Assembly: GCA_934316925.1 (NCBI GenBank)
Contig: CAKREC010000047.1
Location: 1 to 15,295 of the forward strand
Direction: 5' to 3'
Length of the DNA stretch: 15,295 nt
DNA from: an uncultured Eubacterium sp.
GTDB lineage: Bacteria; Bacillota; Clostridia; Lachnospirales; Lachnospiraceae
The notes beneath the pieces are model-generated. The model was not told the DNA's origin. It did no database searches and worked only from the letters and a program-made list of their open reading frames with translations. Both the position numbers and the translations under genes were made by a program. Positions 6,901 through 13,763 of this stretch are shown here, in pieces (position 1 is the first letter of the stretch; the number at the start of each line of letters is the position of its first letter).

Positions 6901-9679
6901 CACACTCACCAGACCATGTGCAGCCCGAATCATTTCCGTTTGATTTCCACATATAAGACGCCACATCACCCGGTGTTGCATTGTGAAGAACATCATCTGT
7001 GATCACCTGATCGGTCAGTCCCATGCTTTCTACCATTTCATTATACTTATCTTTGCTGAGAGTGGTCATATCCGGTGTTCCCGGCTGTGCATACGTCATT
7101 TCTACCATCTCATCCTTAACAGTCTTGCCATAGCCATACTTCTGTGCCAGTTGATTCTGGTTGTCATAGTACTCCTGTAAAATCACCACAGCCTGACTCA
7201 GTTTTTCTTTTTGAGATTTTTTTATTTGGGCAGATGCCTTCAAAAGTGTAATCTTTTGGGAAAGATTTTTCAGCTTTGCCTTCGTCATAGTTTGTATAGA
7301 CGGACTCAGTACTTTGTAACGATACCGGATATAAGGGATCGACACCGCAATGACCTGATCTTCCTTGGTGGCATTATATGTGGTTGTAAAAGTCTTTGTT
7401 GTCTGGACTTGTTTTTCATAGCCGGCTCCTCCGGTTACCTCTGTCATGGCAGACAATCCAGTCTTGAACAGCCCAAACAGACTGACACTTTGTTCCATTC
7501 CTACAATGATACCTGCTGTGACAGAAAAACTGTTAGTTTTGGAAACTCCGGTTCCTTTTCCTGTTGTAAAGGAAGTGTTTCCTGTAGCCAGATAATCACT
7601 GTCCTGCTCCGCTATTTCTGAAAAATACGGTGGTGCCTGCAGGATTGCCACCGGCTGCGGGTTGGCATAATACAACTCCTGGGATGTGTAAGATACACGG
7701 GTGGCATCATCATCCACATCCGGCGCACACAGGGAAAGTCCCACACAATCTCCCGCGTTCACTGTCTTTTTCAAGGTCAGATTAACCGTATTGGTAAGAT
7801 CATATTCTCCTACTTCCTTCTGCCTTATATCCAGGATCGCTGCTCCTGCCTGACCGCCTCCTACGTAGTTATATACGGCATACAACTGCTCAATGCCATA
7901 TGGATTATTGTCAAAGTTTCCGGAAACAGCATTACTGAAACTCATATGCCCGCTTAAAAGAGCCAGTCCCAAAATCTTCCTGTGAGCCTCTGACGTACTG
8001 TCACTGCCACTCATTCCCTTCGCACTGGATGAAGATAATATCTTATATCCTCCCTGGCTCTTGGCCTGGGCAGTTTCTTTTCTGACATAGTTGGCCGGAT
8101 TGCTGTCCTTCCACTCATATACTCTGCCTGCCAGAAAGACCACATCTGCAAAATCTCTTCCTCTTCCCTTGTAACACTCTACAGTCAGAGGTGAAAGTAC
8201 CTTTTTGTCTGTTGCCGTAGGCTTATCCTCTCCACCATAGGCTCCGGAATTGGCGACAAGCTGATCTTTGCTCGCTGTTGAATTGATCATCTGTGGTACG
8301 TTGCCACTGCTTTTATAACCATAATCATCCCCACTTCCATATGGGATAAGACGCTCGATAAACAGATACCGGCTGTCCAGTTTCCATTTCTTTGCGTCCG
8401 CTGTGTTGCGGATCCGGTAACCTGCTACTACCAGCTCATCGTTACCGTCATTGTCCATATCTCCGGCAGATAATCCGCCGTAATACATTACATCATATTC
8501 TTTTCCCTGTTTCCATTTGTTGCTCTGGTAATTATTAAGATCCCAGCGCATGCTGTGTTTTGACAAGTTAGATGCCGATGGTGCCTTGGTCGTATCCAAC
8601 CATATATCCACTCTCGTCTCAGCCTCCATCGAAGAGGTTACTTTCGTACCATTCCGAGGCGGACACACAGCGATCGCCAGCGAATCTTTCGTGCCGGATG
8701 GGTGTCTTATCGTCTCCAGATTCACCGCACAGATCTCATCTACAGAGTTTTTAAATGTGTCTTTATCTTTTTTGGTGTGATTGGAGTTCCGGTCCGTCAC
8801 ATTGATATAATATCTTGTGCTGTCCATGGTCATCTCCTGATAATCCACATCCGGATCTTCTTTCGTTCCCCAATTATTCACTTCATATAATGCAACATAA
8901 GACGATGTGCTGGATAGTGCCATGTCGTTGGATGTTTTCGTGGCATCTGTCGGACAATAAACGGCCAGTTCATCCTTTCCATCCCCATTAAAATCTCCTG
9001 CCGATATCTGCATATAGGCATCTGCCTGCCACTCTTCAATATCAAAGCGCAGGTATCCTACAGTTGTCGTATGCCACATCTGCGTTTTCTGTGTGGCATC
9101 GTATATTCTCAGGTAAATGATTGTTCCGTCGCCGCCTGCATACCCACTTACATACCCGGAATGTACTGCCAGCAACTGTGCTACATAAGCATCCTTACCC
9201 TCTCCCAAGGGATCAAATGCCGTTGTCCTCACAGCAGTGACAACCTCTCCGCTGAACGTGTTCGTCATTTCATCCTGCTGATCGACCACCTTGCCGCCGC
9301 TTTCTTTGAAACTGTCAGAATTTTCCAGATCATACAAAGTCTGCGTAACCTTCTGGGTTCTTTGTGAGGCATTCAAACCATCCGTTTCTCCGATCAAAAG
9401 CTCCGGAGAAGGATTTACAGAAACGGCAACTTCATTATTGCCAGTCAATGGATTCCGTCCATTATCCTTACCCTTCACGGAATCCTCGGTATCCGTCAGA
9501 TGATTTTTCTCCAAGATATCCCGTTTTGTTTCCTCCGATGCACTGATCGAATCGATATTTTCCGCGTCCGCATTTTCCGTCTCTGCCTTTACCGGTGCCG
9601 CAGGCACCTGCGGAATGGAAAGACTTACAAGCAGAATGACCGCAAATATCTTTTTGCACACTTTCCTTATTTTTTTCAT
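3920..9679 (-). CDS. Giant exported FG-GAP-like / LRR_5 protein, 1919 residues
   Basis: Start at 9679 with AAGGGG (9687-9692). Residues 1-32 are a signal peptide ending 'PAAPVKA'. FG-GAP/VCBS-like calcium loops occur near residue 230 (GDFNGDGKDELAVY) and 407 (GDMDNDGNDELVVAG), with a degenerate one near 585 (GNFDNNPYGIEQLYAV), suggesting a partial beta-propeller. After 'NPQPVAILQAPPYF' (about 673-686) comes a Gly/Ser/Thr-rich amphipathic beta stretch (700-790), a Lys/Gln-rich helix (about 797-850) and a second alternating stretch (935-1000). FnIII-like sequence lies near 1060-1120 and an Ig-like region at 1638-1747. From 1768 a BspA-type LRR_5 module (AFKNMKKLTKVVIG, AFSGCKKLKNIVI) ends in a Lys-rich tail. 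There is no LPXTG. It is probably surface-attached or released. A role in binding or membrane interaction is inference; no catalytic motif is visible. Confidence 0.92.
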   Translation of the reverse strand: MKKIRKVCKKIFAVILLVSLSIPQVPAAPVKAETENADAENIDSISASEETKRDILEKNHLTDTEDSVKGKDNGRNPLTGNNEVAVSVNPSPELLIGETDGLNASQRTQKVTQTLYDLENSDSFKESGGKVVDQQDEMTNTFSGEVVTAVRTTAFDPLGEGKDAYVAQLLAVHSGYVSGYAGGDGTIIYLRIYDATQKTQMWHTTTVGYLRFDIEEWQADAYMQISAGDFNGDGKDELAVYCPTDATKTSNDMALSSTSSYVALYEVNNWGTKEDPDVDYQEMTMDSTRYYINVTDRNSNHTKKDKDTFKNSVDEICAVNLETIRHPSGTKDSLAIAVCPPRNGTKVTSSMEAETRVDIWLDTTKAPSASNLSKHSMRWDLNNYQSNKWKQGKEYDVMYYGGLSAGDMDNDGNDELVVAGYRIRNTADAKKWKLDSRYLFIERLIPYGSGDDYGYKSSGNVPQMINSTASKDQLVANSGAYGGEDKPTATDKKVLSPLTVECYKGRGRDFADVVFLAGRVYEWKDSNPANYVRKETAQAKSQGGYKILSSSSAKGMSGSDSTSEAHRKILGLALLSGHMSFSNAVSGNFDNNPYGIEQLYAVYNYVGGGQAGAAILDIRQKEVGEYDLTNTVNLTLKKTVNAGDCVGLSLCAPDVDDDATRVSYTSQELYYANPQPVAILQAPPYFSEIAEQDSDYLATGNTSFTTGKGTGVSKTNSFSVTAGIIVGMEQSVSLFGLFKTGLSAMTEVTGGAGYEKQVQTTKTFTTTYNATKEDQVIAVSIPYIRYRYKVLSPSIQTMTKAKLKNLSQKITLLKASAQIKKSQKEKLSQAVVILQEYYDNQNQLAQKYGYGKTVKDEMVEMTYAQPGTPDMTTLSKDKYNEMVESMGLTDQVITDDVLHNATPGDVASYMWKSNGNDSGCTWSGECASINDGDAGTSVSQSITEEKTTQKSVTWNAGLHNEATATIGGLTAGLSSTLEYNGAKADITMDSITAQGTVARIPNVDEGKSTSKADVSGLKDVAVRDKYAFKFRVGTWLTKLGQNDCRVVGYQVEPTVSGLKFPTKPVQDVEVEKVYDTDGNYNGVKVRWYAPENNTAYYSNPTAYKVWMLGSDVTKRAVYAYETTKDENDKDCYETVYDKNIVPENTAFAAAVRPVELSDDYACCSNPIYIMEQGAQDAIFSGQPKDVTYQAVDENKEGKVQFSGEVKLCGDTLTFDYAREKVRWQFFDPATRTWKEVFEMDQDTGTRKAAEELKNYGITSAKESLSSCDNIRTSPGTATLDLSYDKVPTNLKFRLAVAYSVVGTGGVFDATSNEAGFSLKTTNIVGASMNVSEDGISVSASTENDEEGSVIAAKLKNLSNNSSSKKILVYPNNLVDMASAAPGVYQLETENTTSNQGSAVSSRVPYYGNQDKLLATLAKMDRVLRSAGNSETSQADEDEILYGQQLKLTTELYDKNAEDPNQPQTASDVKYTVMSGSRNEDVTEQCMEGNIFCPNSAGEFVIMAAVETGEETLTSTKIVQVKTSGERYESEVFDKVLNTDLTELQGVVYGTEKRAEALGLPETTRIQTTAGQVYDAKINWDVKNCEYDPASEKEQTFKVKGNVVLPDNVSNDQNASTEVAIAVNVNETAVEVQSPADNKPPVITLKGSITVGGKTYSDYSDKIAFNTELTGVQKGVITATDEEDEIDSISYLKSDSALSEEQLEKSTDWINGTEFTLTEGERCIIYARLVNHTGDIVYVSTQGITVKKVSSSTTDVTPPDSTGTTGNTVKKQDTVKVGNTYTVKKIKYKVIANGKKKTVQVTGVTDKEMKSLTIPATVTILGYKYKVTAIKASAFKNMKKLTKVVIGKNVNKIGKNAFSGCKKLKNIVIRSKTWKKNSIGQKAFYKIAAKPKFKVPAKKLKAYKKYIKKSKVAKKAKITK

Positions 9680-9710
9680 ATGTTTTCCCCTTTCCGTTCA
9701 TAGTAGAACA

Positions 9711-9747
9711 ATTATATCAACTATTTTTTTCCATAGGAATGTACGAT
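9711..9747 (-). promoter_or_regulatory. Probable activator-dependent promoter of the giant gene
   Basis: A perfect TATAAT (9711-9716, minus strand) lies about 20 bases before the ribosome site, but no good -35 occurs 16-18 bp upstream (only TTCCTA-like). The sequence ATCGTACAT (9739-9747) lies about 45 bases before the inferred start, where an activator touching the -35 region would bind. The regulator encoded just upstream is the natural candidate. Confidence 0.55.
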
Positions 9748-9834
9748 TTGGCAAAAAAATAATACAATTATTTCTTTCAAACGCCTGTTTTAGGGGATTT
9801 TCTTCTGTGAACGCCGTTCGCCTGACGAACAGAA

Positions 9835-10995
9835 CTATTTCAACATATACTGTTCCAGTCCCTGCCTGCTGTGAATATTTAATTTGTCATAGATCACATC
9901 CAGATGCTTCTTTACGGTCCGCTCCGACACCTTCATATGGTGAGCGATTTCCTTGATCGTCCACTTTCTGTTGTAAAGCATGGCCACCGTAAACTCTGTT
10001 GTGGATAAGTTGTCCGCAATCTCCCGGTGTTCCGCTATTTTATGTACTTTGCGCCATCCTGCACTGAATTTATATACAATATCTGTTATTTTCTGAAATG
10101 CCTCCGGTTCCTTTTCCTTGAGGCACACCTCCACCATTCCCTGCAAAAGTCCGTGGTGTTCGGCAAAAACCTCGATCAACTGATCCTGTCTGGCATATTC
10201 CCACGCCTTCATAAAATACTCTTTTGCTTCTTCCACCCGCATAAGGTTCATCATGGCCATCGCTTCTATGTTGTAAATATAAGTGGCCGGGATCGGATAG
10301 ACCGCATCACTCAACGCCAATGTCATGTCCGCAATGGCCAGCGTTCTTTCATAGTTTTTTTCAAGATATGCCTTGTGAGCCAGCACATATCCGCCAAACA
10401 CTTTTAATCCTCCGGGCAGATACTTAAGATACCCTTCCAATGGTTCCACATTCCCTAGGGTCAGATGCAATAGCACCGTAGCCGCCGTATAGGTAAATAC
10501 CCGGATCGCTCTCTGCTCCGGCAGTCCCTCTTCTCCCGCCTGCTCCTGCAGATCTTTTTTTATAATGCCGATGGCATACTGTGTCAGTGCGATCTTGTCA
10601 CAGGTAAGATTGGAAAAAGCATAGATCCATGCCGCCGAATACCGCAGCGCACTGTCCGGACTGTTCAGATACAGTTCCACCGTTTCGGCTGCCTTTTCTG
10701 CCTGCCCGCTGAAATAATAATACTCAGCCCATGCAATGTTTCTCTCGTCTTCATCTTCCATCTTCTCAATAAATCGAGCACACTCCCCCAAGGGAAAAGC
10801 ACTGTTTAGAAGCGGCATCGGGTTGTGGGGGCGGCAGATACTTTTCTCCGTCCTGTCTTCCTTTTGAACAGGAATCTGCCAGTCGCGTCCTGCTTTCAGT
10901 GCGCCCGGTATTTTCCCGGCTGCTGCCCATTTTTGCACCGTCCGCGCTGTTACCCCCAGCCTTTCTGCTGCCTCCTTGACTGTTTCATATTTCAT
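9835..10995 (-). CDS. Dual-HTH regulator: excisionase-type HTH, TPR-like core, LuxR-type HTH
   Basis: This 386-residue protein starts at 10995 with AAGGGA at 11001-11006. Residues 1-42 match an excisionase/MerR-type helix-turn-helix (VKEAAERLGVTARTVQKWAA, then GKIPGALKAGRDWQIP). Residues of roughly 70-320 are alpha-helical with TPR-like pairs ('YFSGQAEKAAETVELYL', 'NLMRVEEAKEYFMKAWEYA'). Residues of about 330-386 form a LuxR/GerE helix-turn-helix (TIKEIAHHMKVSERTVKKHL, then YDKLNIHSRQGLEQY). LuxR-type C-termini with TPR cores act as activators sensing a ligand or partner. The extra N-terminal DNA-binding motif is unusual and may allow two-site binding. It ends 155 bases before the giant gene on the same strand, so local control of that gene is likely. 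I see neither an ATPase motif nor a phospho-receiver domain. Confidence 0.88.
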   Translation of the reverse strand: MKYETVKEAAERLGVTARTVQKWAAAGKIPGALKAGRDWQIPVQKEDRTEKSICRPHNPMPLLNSAFPLGECARFIEKMEDEDERNIAWAEYYYFSGQAEKAAETVELYLNSPDSALRYSAAWIYAFSNLTCDKIALTQYAIGIIKKDLQEQAGEEGLPEQRAIRVFTYTAATVLLHLTLGNVEPLEGYLKYLPGGLKVFGGYVLAHKAYLEKNYERTLAIADMTLALSDAVYPIPATYIYNIEAMAMMNLMRVEEAKEYFMKAWEYARQDQLIEVFAEHHGLLQGMVEVCLKEKEPEAFQKITDIVYKFSAGWRKVHKIAEHREIADNLSTTEFTVAMLYNRKWTIKEIAHHMKVSERTVKKHLDVIYDKLNIHSRQGLEQYMLK

Positions 10996-11075
10996 ATATA
11001 TCCCTTCTTTTCATTACTTTGTGCCAAAAATGCGTTCTCTGGCATCCTCTTTTTACTGCAAAAATTGATACCGTT

Positions 11076-11084
11076 AGTATACCA
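11076..11084 (-). promoter_or_regulatory. Extended -10 promoter of the dual-HTH regulator
   Basis: On the minus strand, TGGTATACT gives an extended -10 (TGn + TATACT). No recognisable -35 is present, which is typical of extended -10 promoters. The leader would be about 65 bases and includes a weak TGCCA/TGGCA hairpin (about 11022-11044). Confidence 0.5.
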
Positions 11085-11156
11085 CAGTTATAATTGTTCG
11101 GGGAATGAAATTCACAGAGGATATTCTCTGATCGTACGAAATACGCCCTTCTTACA

Positions 11157-11185
11157 TTGAAATTTGATAAAAATTGGCGTATGAT
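11157..11185 (+). promoter_or_regulatory. Strong plus-strand promoter divergent from the regulator
   Basis: TTGAAA (11157-11162), a 17-bp spacer and TATGAT (11180-11185) form a near-consensus sigma-A promoter pointing right, away from the dual-HTH regulator. A ribosome site and ATG follow at 11206-11220. Confidence 0.7.
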
Positions 11186-11217
11186 GAAAAAATGAATTAG
11201 GAATTGGGGGATTTTCT

Positions 11218-11310
11218 ATGGACTATCTCTTTAAAACAAGATATTTTCAAGAAAATATACAAATAGGCCGAACCATCAGTTCGACCTATTCGTATTTCTT
11301 CTGTATTTAG
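11218..11310 (+). CDS. Possible 30-residue peptide gene
   Basis: GGGGGA (11206-11211) sits six bases before the ATG at 11218. The ORF begins MDYLFKTRYFQENIQIGRT, ends with a Ser/Tyr/Phe-rich tail and stops with TAG at 11308-11310. It has its own strong promoter (11157-11185). There is no signal peptide and no known motif. The second half runs through an inverted repeat (11260-11292) followed by TATTTCTT, so transcription may end close by. It is antisense to the end of the Fic remnant. It may be a real small peptide next to a TPR-type regulator, the stub of a gene whose body was deleted, or a chance ORF behind an active promoter. Confidence 0.4.
   Translation: MDYLFKTRYFQENIQIGRTISSTYSYFFCI
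11260..11292 (-). terminator. Terminator at the end of the DUF4186 / Fic-remnant unit
   Basis: The minus-strand RNA forms a 14-bp stem (11279-11292 with 11260-11273, including G-U pairs) around a five-base loop, followed by a U-rich stretch (11245-11259). On the plus strand the stem has one or two mismatches but is also followed by a T-rich run, so it may work in both directions. Confidence 0.75.
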
Positions 11311-11752
11311 AGTAATGTTAATATTGCTGGACAATAATGTTGCATAATCATTATCTTTGGAAACAGCTGACAGTTTTTCAAGATATAAACTTCGATCCTT
11401 CTCAAAATAGGCACTCATATAAAAAGTCGGAACTGGCAGCATGTCTCGATAGTAAAGAAATAATGGAATTAACAGTCTTCCAATCCTACCATTTCCATCT
11501 TTAAATACCGGTACCGCATTTCCTGCATCATAATTAATGAAGTCTTCAATTGTTGCATGTGTCCCCTCGAGTTTTGATGAAAGAACCGCTTCTTGAGACA
11601 TTAAAGGTGCAATAAGCAACATAGGATTAATTGTATTTAGCAAAAAAAAGCAATTTATTAAACTAAAAAATAATTGAACGAATTGCAGCACAACACCTGC
11701 CAAAGGAATTTTGATTAATTCGGCCGAAGTACCCTACCGATTCTATTCATGA

Positions 11753-12133
11753 TCATATATTTTTATAACTTTTCTCCATTTCTTTTTGGATCCACGTCAT
11801 AATTACATCTACAAGATAATCCTGCTGCACCTGGCTTAATTCCCTACCCGGCTGCATTTTATGCCACTTCCGGATACACTCTCGGCAGCATGTTGCCGTT
11901 GCATGTTGAGCAATAAATACCGGATGACCACGCATTGGTGTCTGTTTGCCATCATTTGCTATATATGCCGGAGCTTCTCTTTTTGCAATAAAATCCTTTG
12001 CATGTTGCCGGATTGTGTCCAACCCTTTTTCATTTATGTAGTCAATATCTTTCTGCTTCAGATGGAAACTGCTTCGGAACTTGGAATTATCCAGTCGCTC
12101 AAATAACTGCCTGTACCACTCTTCTTTTGTCAT
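11753..12133 (-). CDS. DUF4186 family protein
   Basis: This 126-residue protein matches what I know of DUF4186 across its length: 'FERLDNSKFRSSFHLK' (11-26), a 'HAKDFIAKREAPA' helix (44-56), 'NDGKQTPMRGHPVF' (60-73), then AQHATATCC (75-83), C86 and H91. The His/Cys cluster H77, C82, C83, C86, H91 could hold a metal, but the family's function is unknown and no reaction should be assigned. Its ATG overlaps the stop codon of the upstream gene by one base (TAATG). No good ribosome site precedes it, so it is probably translated by coupling. Only about 50 bases separate it from the Fic remnant. The length is normal for the family. Confidence 0.9.
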   Translation of the reverse strand: MTKEEWYRQLFERLDNSKFRSSFHLKQKDIDYINEKGLDTIRQHAKDFIAKREAPAYIANDGKQTPMRGHPVFIAQHATATCCRECIRKWHKMQPGRELSQVQQDYLVDVIMTWIQKEMEKSYKNI

Positions 12134-12525
12134 TAGAACTTCACGACTTCCGGTTCATGTGTAAATGATGAAAATGTAGCTGTTGCATTCTTAAAATAAA
12201 ATACCTCGGTGTTTCCGTCATCTGCTGAGTACATCTTCTGTAAGGATGGATATGCGTCAAGCATAGACTGTCTTGCTTCTCTTCTGTCATCTTCCACAAG
12301 TTCTCCAGCTACACGGAGCCACTCGCCATTTTTAAATGCACAGATCTCCACCTTTGGATTTGCGTGGATCTGCTTTGATACATCCTTTACCTTACCAGTC
12401 TGAATATACAGCTTACCTTCAAAAATGTGAACTGTTCCAAAAGGTCTTACTCTTGGCTGATCACCTTCCACAGTTGCTAAATAATAGGTCTCTGCTTCTT
12501 TTAAAAATTTTGCTACTCGTTCCAT
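12133..12525 (-). CDS. Pyridoxamine 5'-phosphate oxidase-family (split-barrel) flavoprotein
   Basis: This 130-residue protein has the small FMN-binding split-barrel pattern: 'YYLATVEGDQPRVRPFG' (14-30), 'GKLYIQTGKVKDVSKQI' (37-53), 'NPKVEICAF' (56-64) and 'LRVAGELVEDD' (70-80). GGAGG (12534-12538) is eight bases before the ATG at 12525. Such small members usually bind FMN or F420/haem-like ligands and reduce or sense small molecules. They are shorter than true PdxH, so vitamin B6 synthesis is not implied. It heads a two-gene operon with the DUF4186 gene (TAATG overlap) and has a consensus promoter. The MerR regulator upstream on the same strand may act on it, but that gene is separated by about 290 bases. 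Confidence 0.9.
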   Translation of the reverse strand: MERVAKFLKEAETYYLATVEGDQPRVRPFGTVHIFEGKLYIQTGKVKDVSKQIHANPKVEICAFKNGEWLRVAGELVEDDRREARQSMLDAYPSLQKMYSADDGNTEVFYFKNATATFSSFTHEPEVVKF

Positions 12526-12606
12526 GATGTAATCCTCCTATGGAGTTCTTAGTTGAATTAAATATATTAAATTTGTATGTTGGATTAAGATAATGCATCC
12601 TTAAAT

Positions 12607-12635
12607 ATTATATATATTTTCTTTTACCCTTTCAA
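12607..12635 (-). promoter_or_regulatory. Sigma-A promoter of the flavoprotein-DUF4186 operon
   Basis: On the minus strand, TTGAAA (12630-12635), a 17-bp spacer and TATAAT (12607-12612) form a near-perfect promoter, giving a leader of about 75 bases. The rest of the gap to the MerR gene (12640-12800) holds no supported gene. Minus-strand frames there give only short reads, for example 'GAGNGSIPDLVDDTLLGL' followed by a stop, which could be the tail of a lost gene. Confidence 0.8.
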
Positions 12636-12800
12636 GTTTCCGCGGAAAATTATAGCCCCAGCAGTGTATCATCCACCAGATCTGGAATACTACCGTTGCC
12701 AGCTCCATAAAATATGTGGTATATTCACCATATTCTTCTACCCTCACACAGTTTGACATTCCCCTTTGTCACGCACACCGTCCTTTAGCTCACACACAAT

Positions 12801-12826
12801 ATTACATCCTGGCATTACATCCTGGC
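12801..12826. repeat. 13-bp perfect tandem duplication over a stop codon
   Basis: ATTACATCCTGGC occurs twice back to back (12801-12813 and 12814-12826). On the minus strand this is GCCAGGATGTAAT twice. The first copy encodes the last three residues and stop of the MerR-family protein, so the duplication leaves the protein intact. Confidence 0.9.
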
Positions 12827-13609
12827 GTCAGCACGTGATTTATATAAAATCGGCAATGCCACCTGTGTAACAAATCTGCCTTTTTCTTTGTGCTGTGGCG
12901 GACCCTCCAGATAAATATGCCGGAACATTCCGAGAGGTTTCATGCCCTGTTCCCCGGCATAGCACAGAAGCTTCTGCAAGACATCAGGCAATTCCTCATA
13001 AGCGCCATGGTGAAAAATGCAGATTGCATCCATGGCAGGCACATCCTCTACGTATTCACCTTGACTTCTCTGCGAAACGGCTACACAGAAAGAGACATCC
13101 GATGTTTGACCATCTAGCGAATACTCGGTAAAATACATTCTCTGTGTGACATCCGTGCCATAAAGATACATTCCTTCAATCGCAGTATCACGCAGCAGCT
13201 TCGTACGTTCTGCTACCGTCGGTGCAGAATAGCTTCGCCGGTAGATGGTCTGGCGGGGAAGAAGCACCTGCTTAATCTGTGACCCGGCACCGTTTGAGCG
13301 TTCTTTAAGCTTTTCGATATTGCGGTCTAATTCGTCCCGCTGTGCCTCCAAGCGGTGAATAAGCGGCGGCAGGTCAAGGGAACCGTCAAAATATCCTCCA
13401 ATTTCGCTTAAGGAAAGCCCCAGATCCTGAAAAATGCGGATGGTGCGTATCATGATAAGGGTGTCGATTGTATAATAGCGGTTTCCTGTTGCGCCATCCC
13501 TCACGTCAGGCTGCACCAGACCACATTCTTCGTAGTGAAGGATGATTCGTCGGGTGATGCCAATAATCTTCGCAACCTCGCCGATTGAGAGCAATTTTCG
13601 ATTATTCAT
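12815..13609 (-). CDS. MerR-family regulator with GyrI-like effector domain (BmrR-like)
   Basis: This 264-residue protein starts at 13609 behind GGAGG. Residues 6-75 are a MerR winged helix (LLSIGEVAKIIGITRRIILH, then YEECGLVQP, GNRYYTIDTL, IFQDLGLSLSEI). Residues 84-106 are the dimerisation coiled coil (IHRLEAQRDELDRNIEKLKE). Residues of about 118-258 resemble the GyrI/AraC-effector domain found in BmrR ('MDAICIFHHGAYEELPDVLQ', 'EGMKPLGMFRHIYLEGPP' given by its core GMFRHIYLEGPP), which binds bulky small molecules. There is no metal-binding Cys set. Such proteins activate promoters with long -35/-10 spacing, and a dyad-containing promoter of that kind lies 155 bases away on the plus strand (13764-13794). 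That link is inferred. No efflux pump is encoded beside it. Confidence 0.93.
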   Translation of the reverse strand: MNNRKLLSIGEVAKIIGITRRIILHYEECGLVQPDVRDGATGNRYYTIDTLIMIRTIRIFQDLGLSLSEIGGYFDGSLDLPPLIHRLEAQRDELDRNIEKLKERSNGAGSQIKQVLLPRQTIYRRSYSAPTVAERTKLLRDTAIEGMYLYGTDVTQRMYFTEYSLDGQTSDVSFCVAVSQRSQGEYVEDVPAMDAICIFHHGAYEELPDVLQKLLCYAGEQGMKPLGMFRHIYLEGPPQHKEKGRFVTQVALPILYKSRADARM

Positions 13610-13763
13610 ATGAAAATCCTCCGGTTTTTGAGTAAATGTTCAGAACCCATCGTCTAAAGCAAGCTGGATTAGGGGAGCTTTATTTCAAAAAATACATTCA
13701 TGCATTCAAGACACACTTCTGTATTTTTATGAAATTGCCTTGGTTCTGAATATATATAAGTAC

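Larger units (their letters stand above)
11197..11703 (-). pseudogene. Degraded Fic-domain protein gene
   Basis: Two blocks of a Fic-family protein are fused in frame. The Fic_N part (INPMLLIAPLMSQEAVLSSK, then LEGTHATIEDFINYDAGN) runs from about 11640 to 11515. The end of the catalytic domain (FKDGNGRIGRLLIPLFLYY) and 'YFEKDRSLYLEKLSAVSKDNDY' (shown as its core, LEKLSAVSKDNDY) follow to about 11350. Intact Fic proteins usually have a hundred or more residues between these blocks and read HPFxxGNGR; here the text is PVFKDGNGR, so the catalytic His is gone. The C-terminal winged helix is also absent, and the sequence before 'NTINP' is not Fic-like. The ORF begins with TTG, has no clear ribosome site, and runs through a terminator. 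No AMPylation activity is expected. An intact ancestor would have modified target hydroxyls with AMP. Confidence 0.85.

Noticed and set aside
4487..9503. Many plus-strand ORFs of 60-138 codons opposite the giant gene
   Set aside because: They lack ribosome sites and domain patterns and are mirror frames of a clearly coding minus strand.
9785..9834. Terminator after the dual-HTH regulator
   Set aside because: GTTCG/CGAAC and GAAC/GTTC hairpins exist but are short, compete with each other and have no T-run, so co-transcription into the giant gene remains possible.
10027..11160. Plus-strand ORFs of 126 and 111 codons opposite the regulator
   Set aside because: Cys/Phe/His-rich antisense readings without start signals, explained by the regulator gene on the other strand.
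12602..12757. 52-codon minus-strand ORF starting MSNCVRVEEYGEY
   Set aside because: The ribosome-site-like AAAGGGG directly abuts the ATG, and the ORF ends inside the -10 of the next promoter; composition is odd and no family is recognised.
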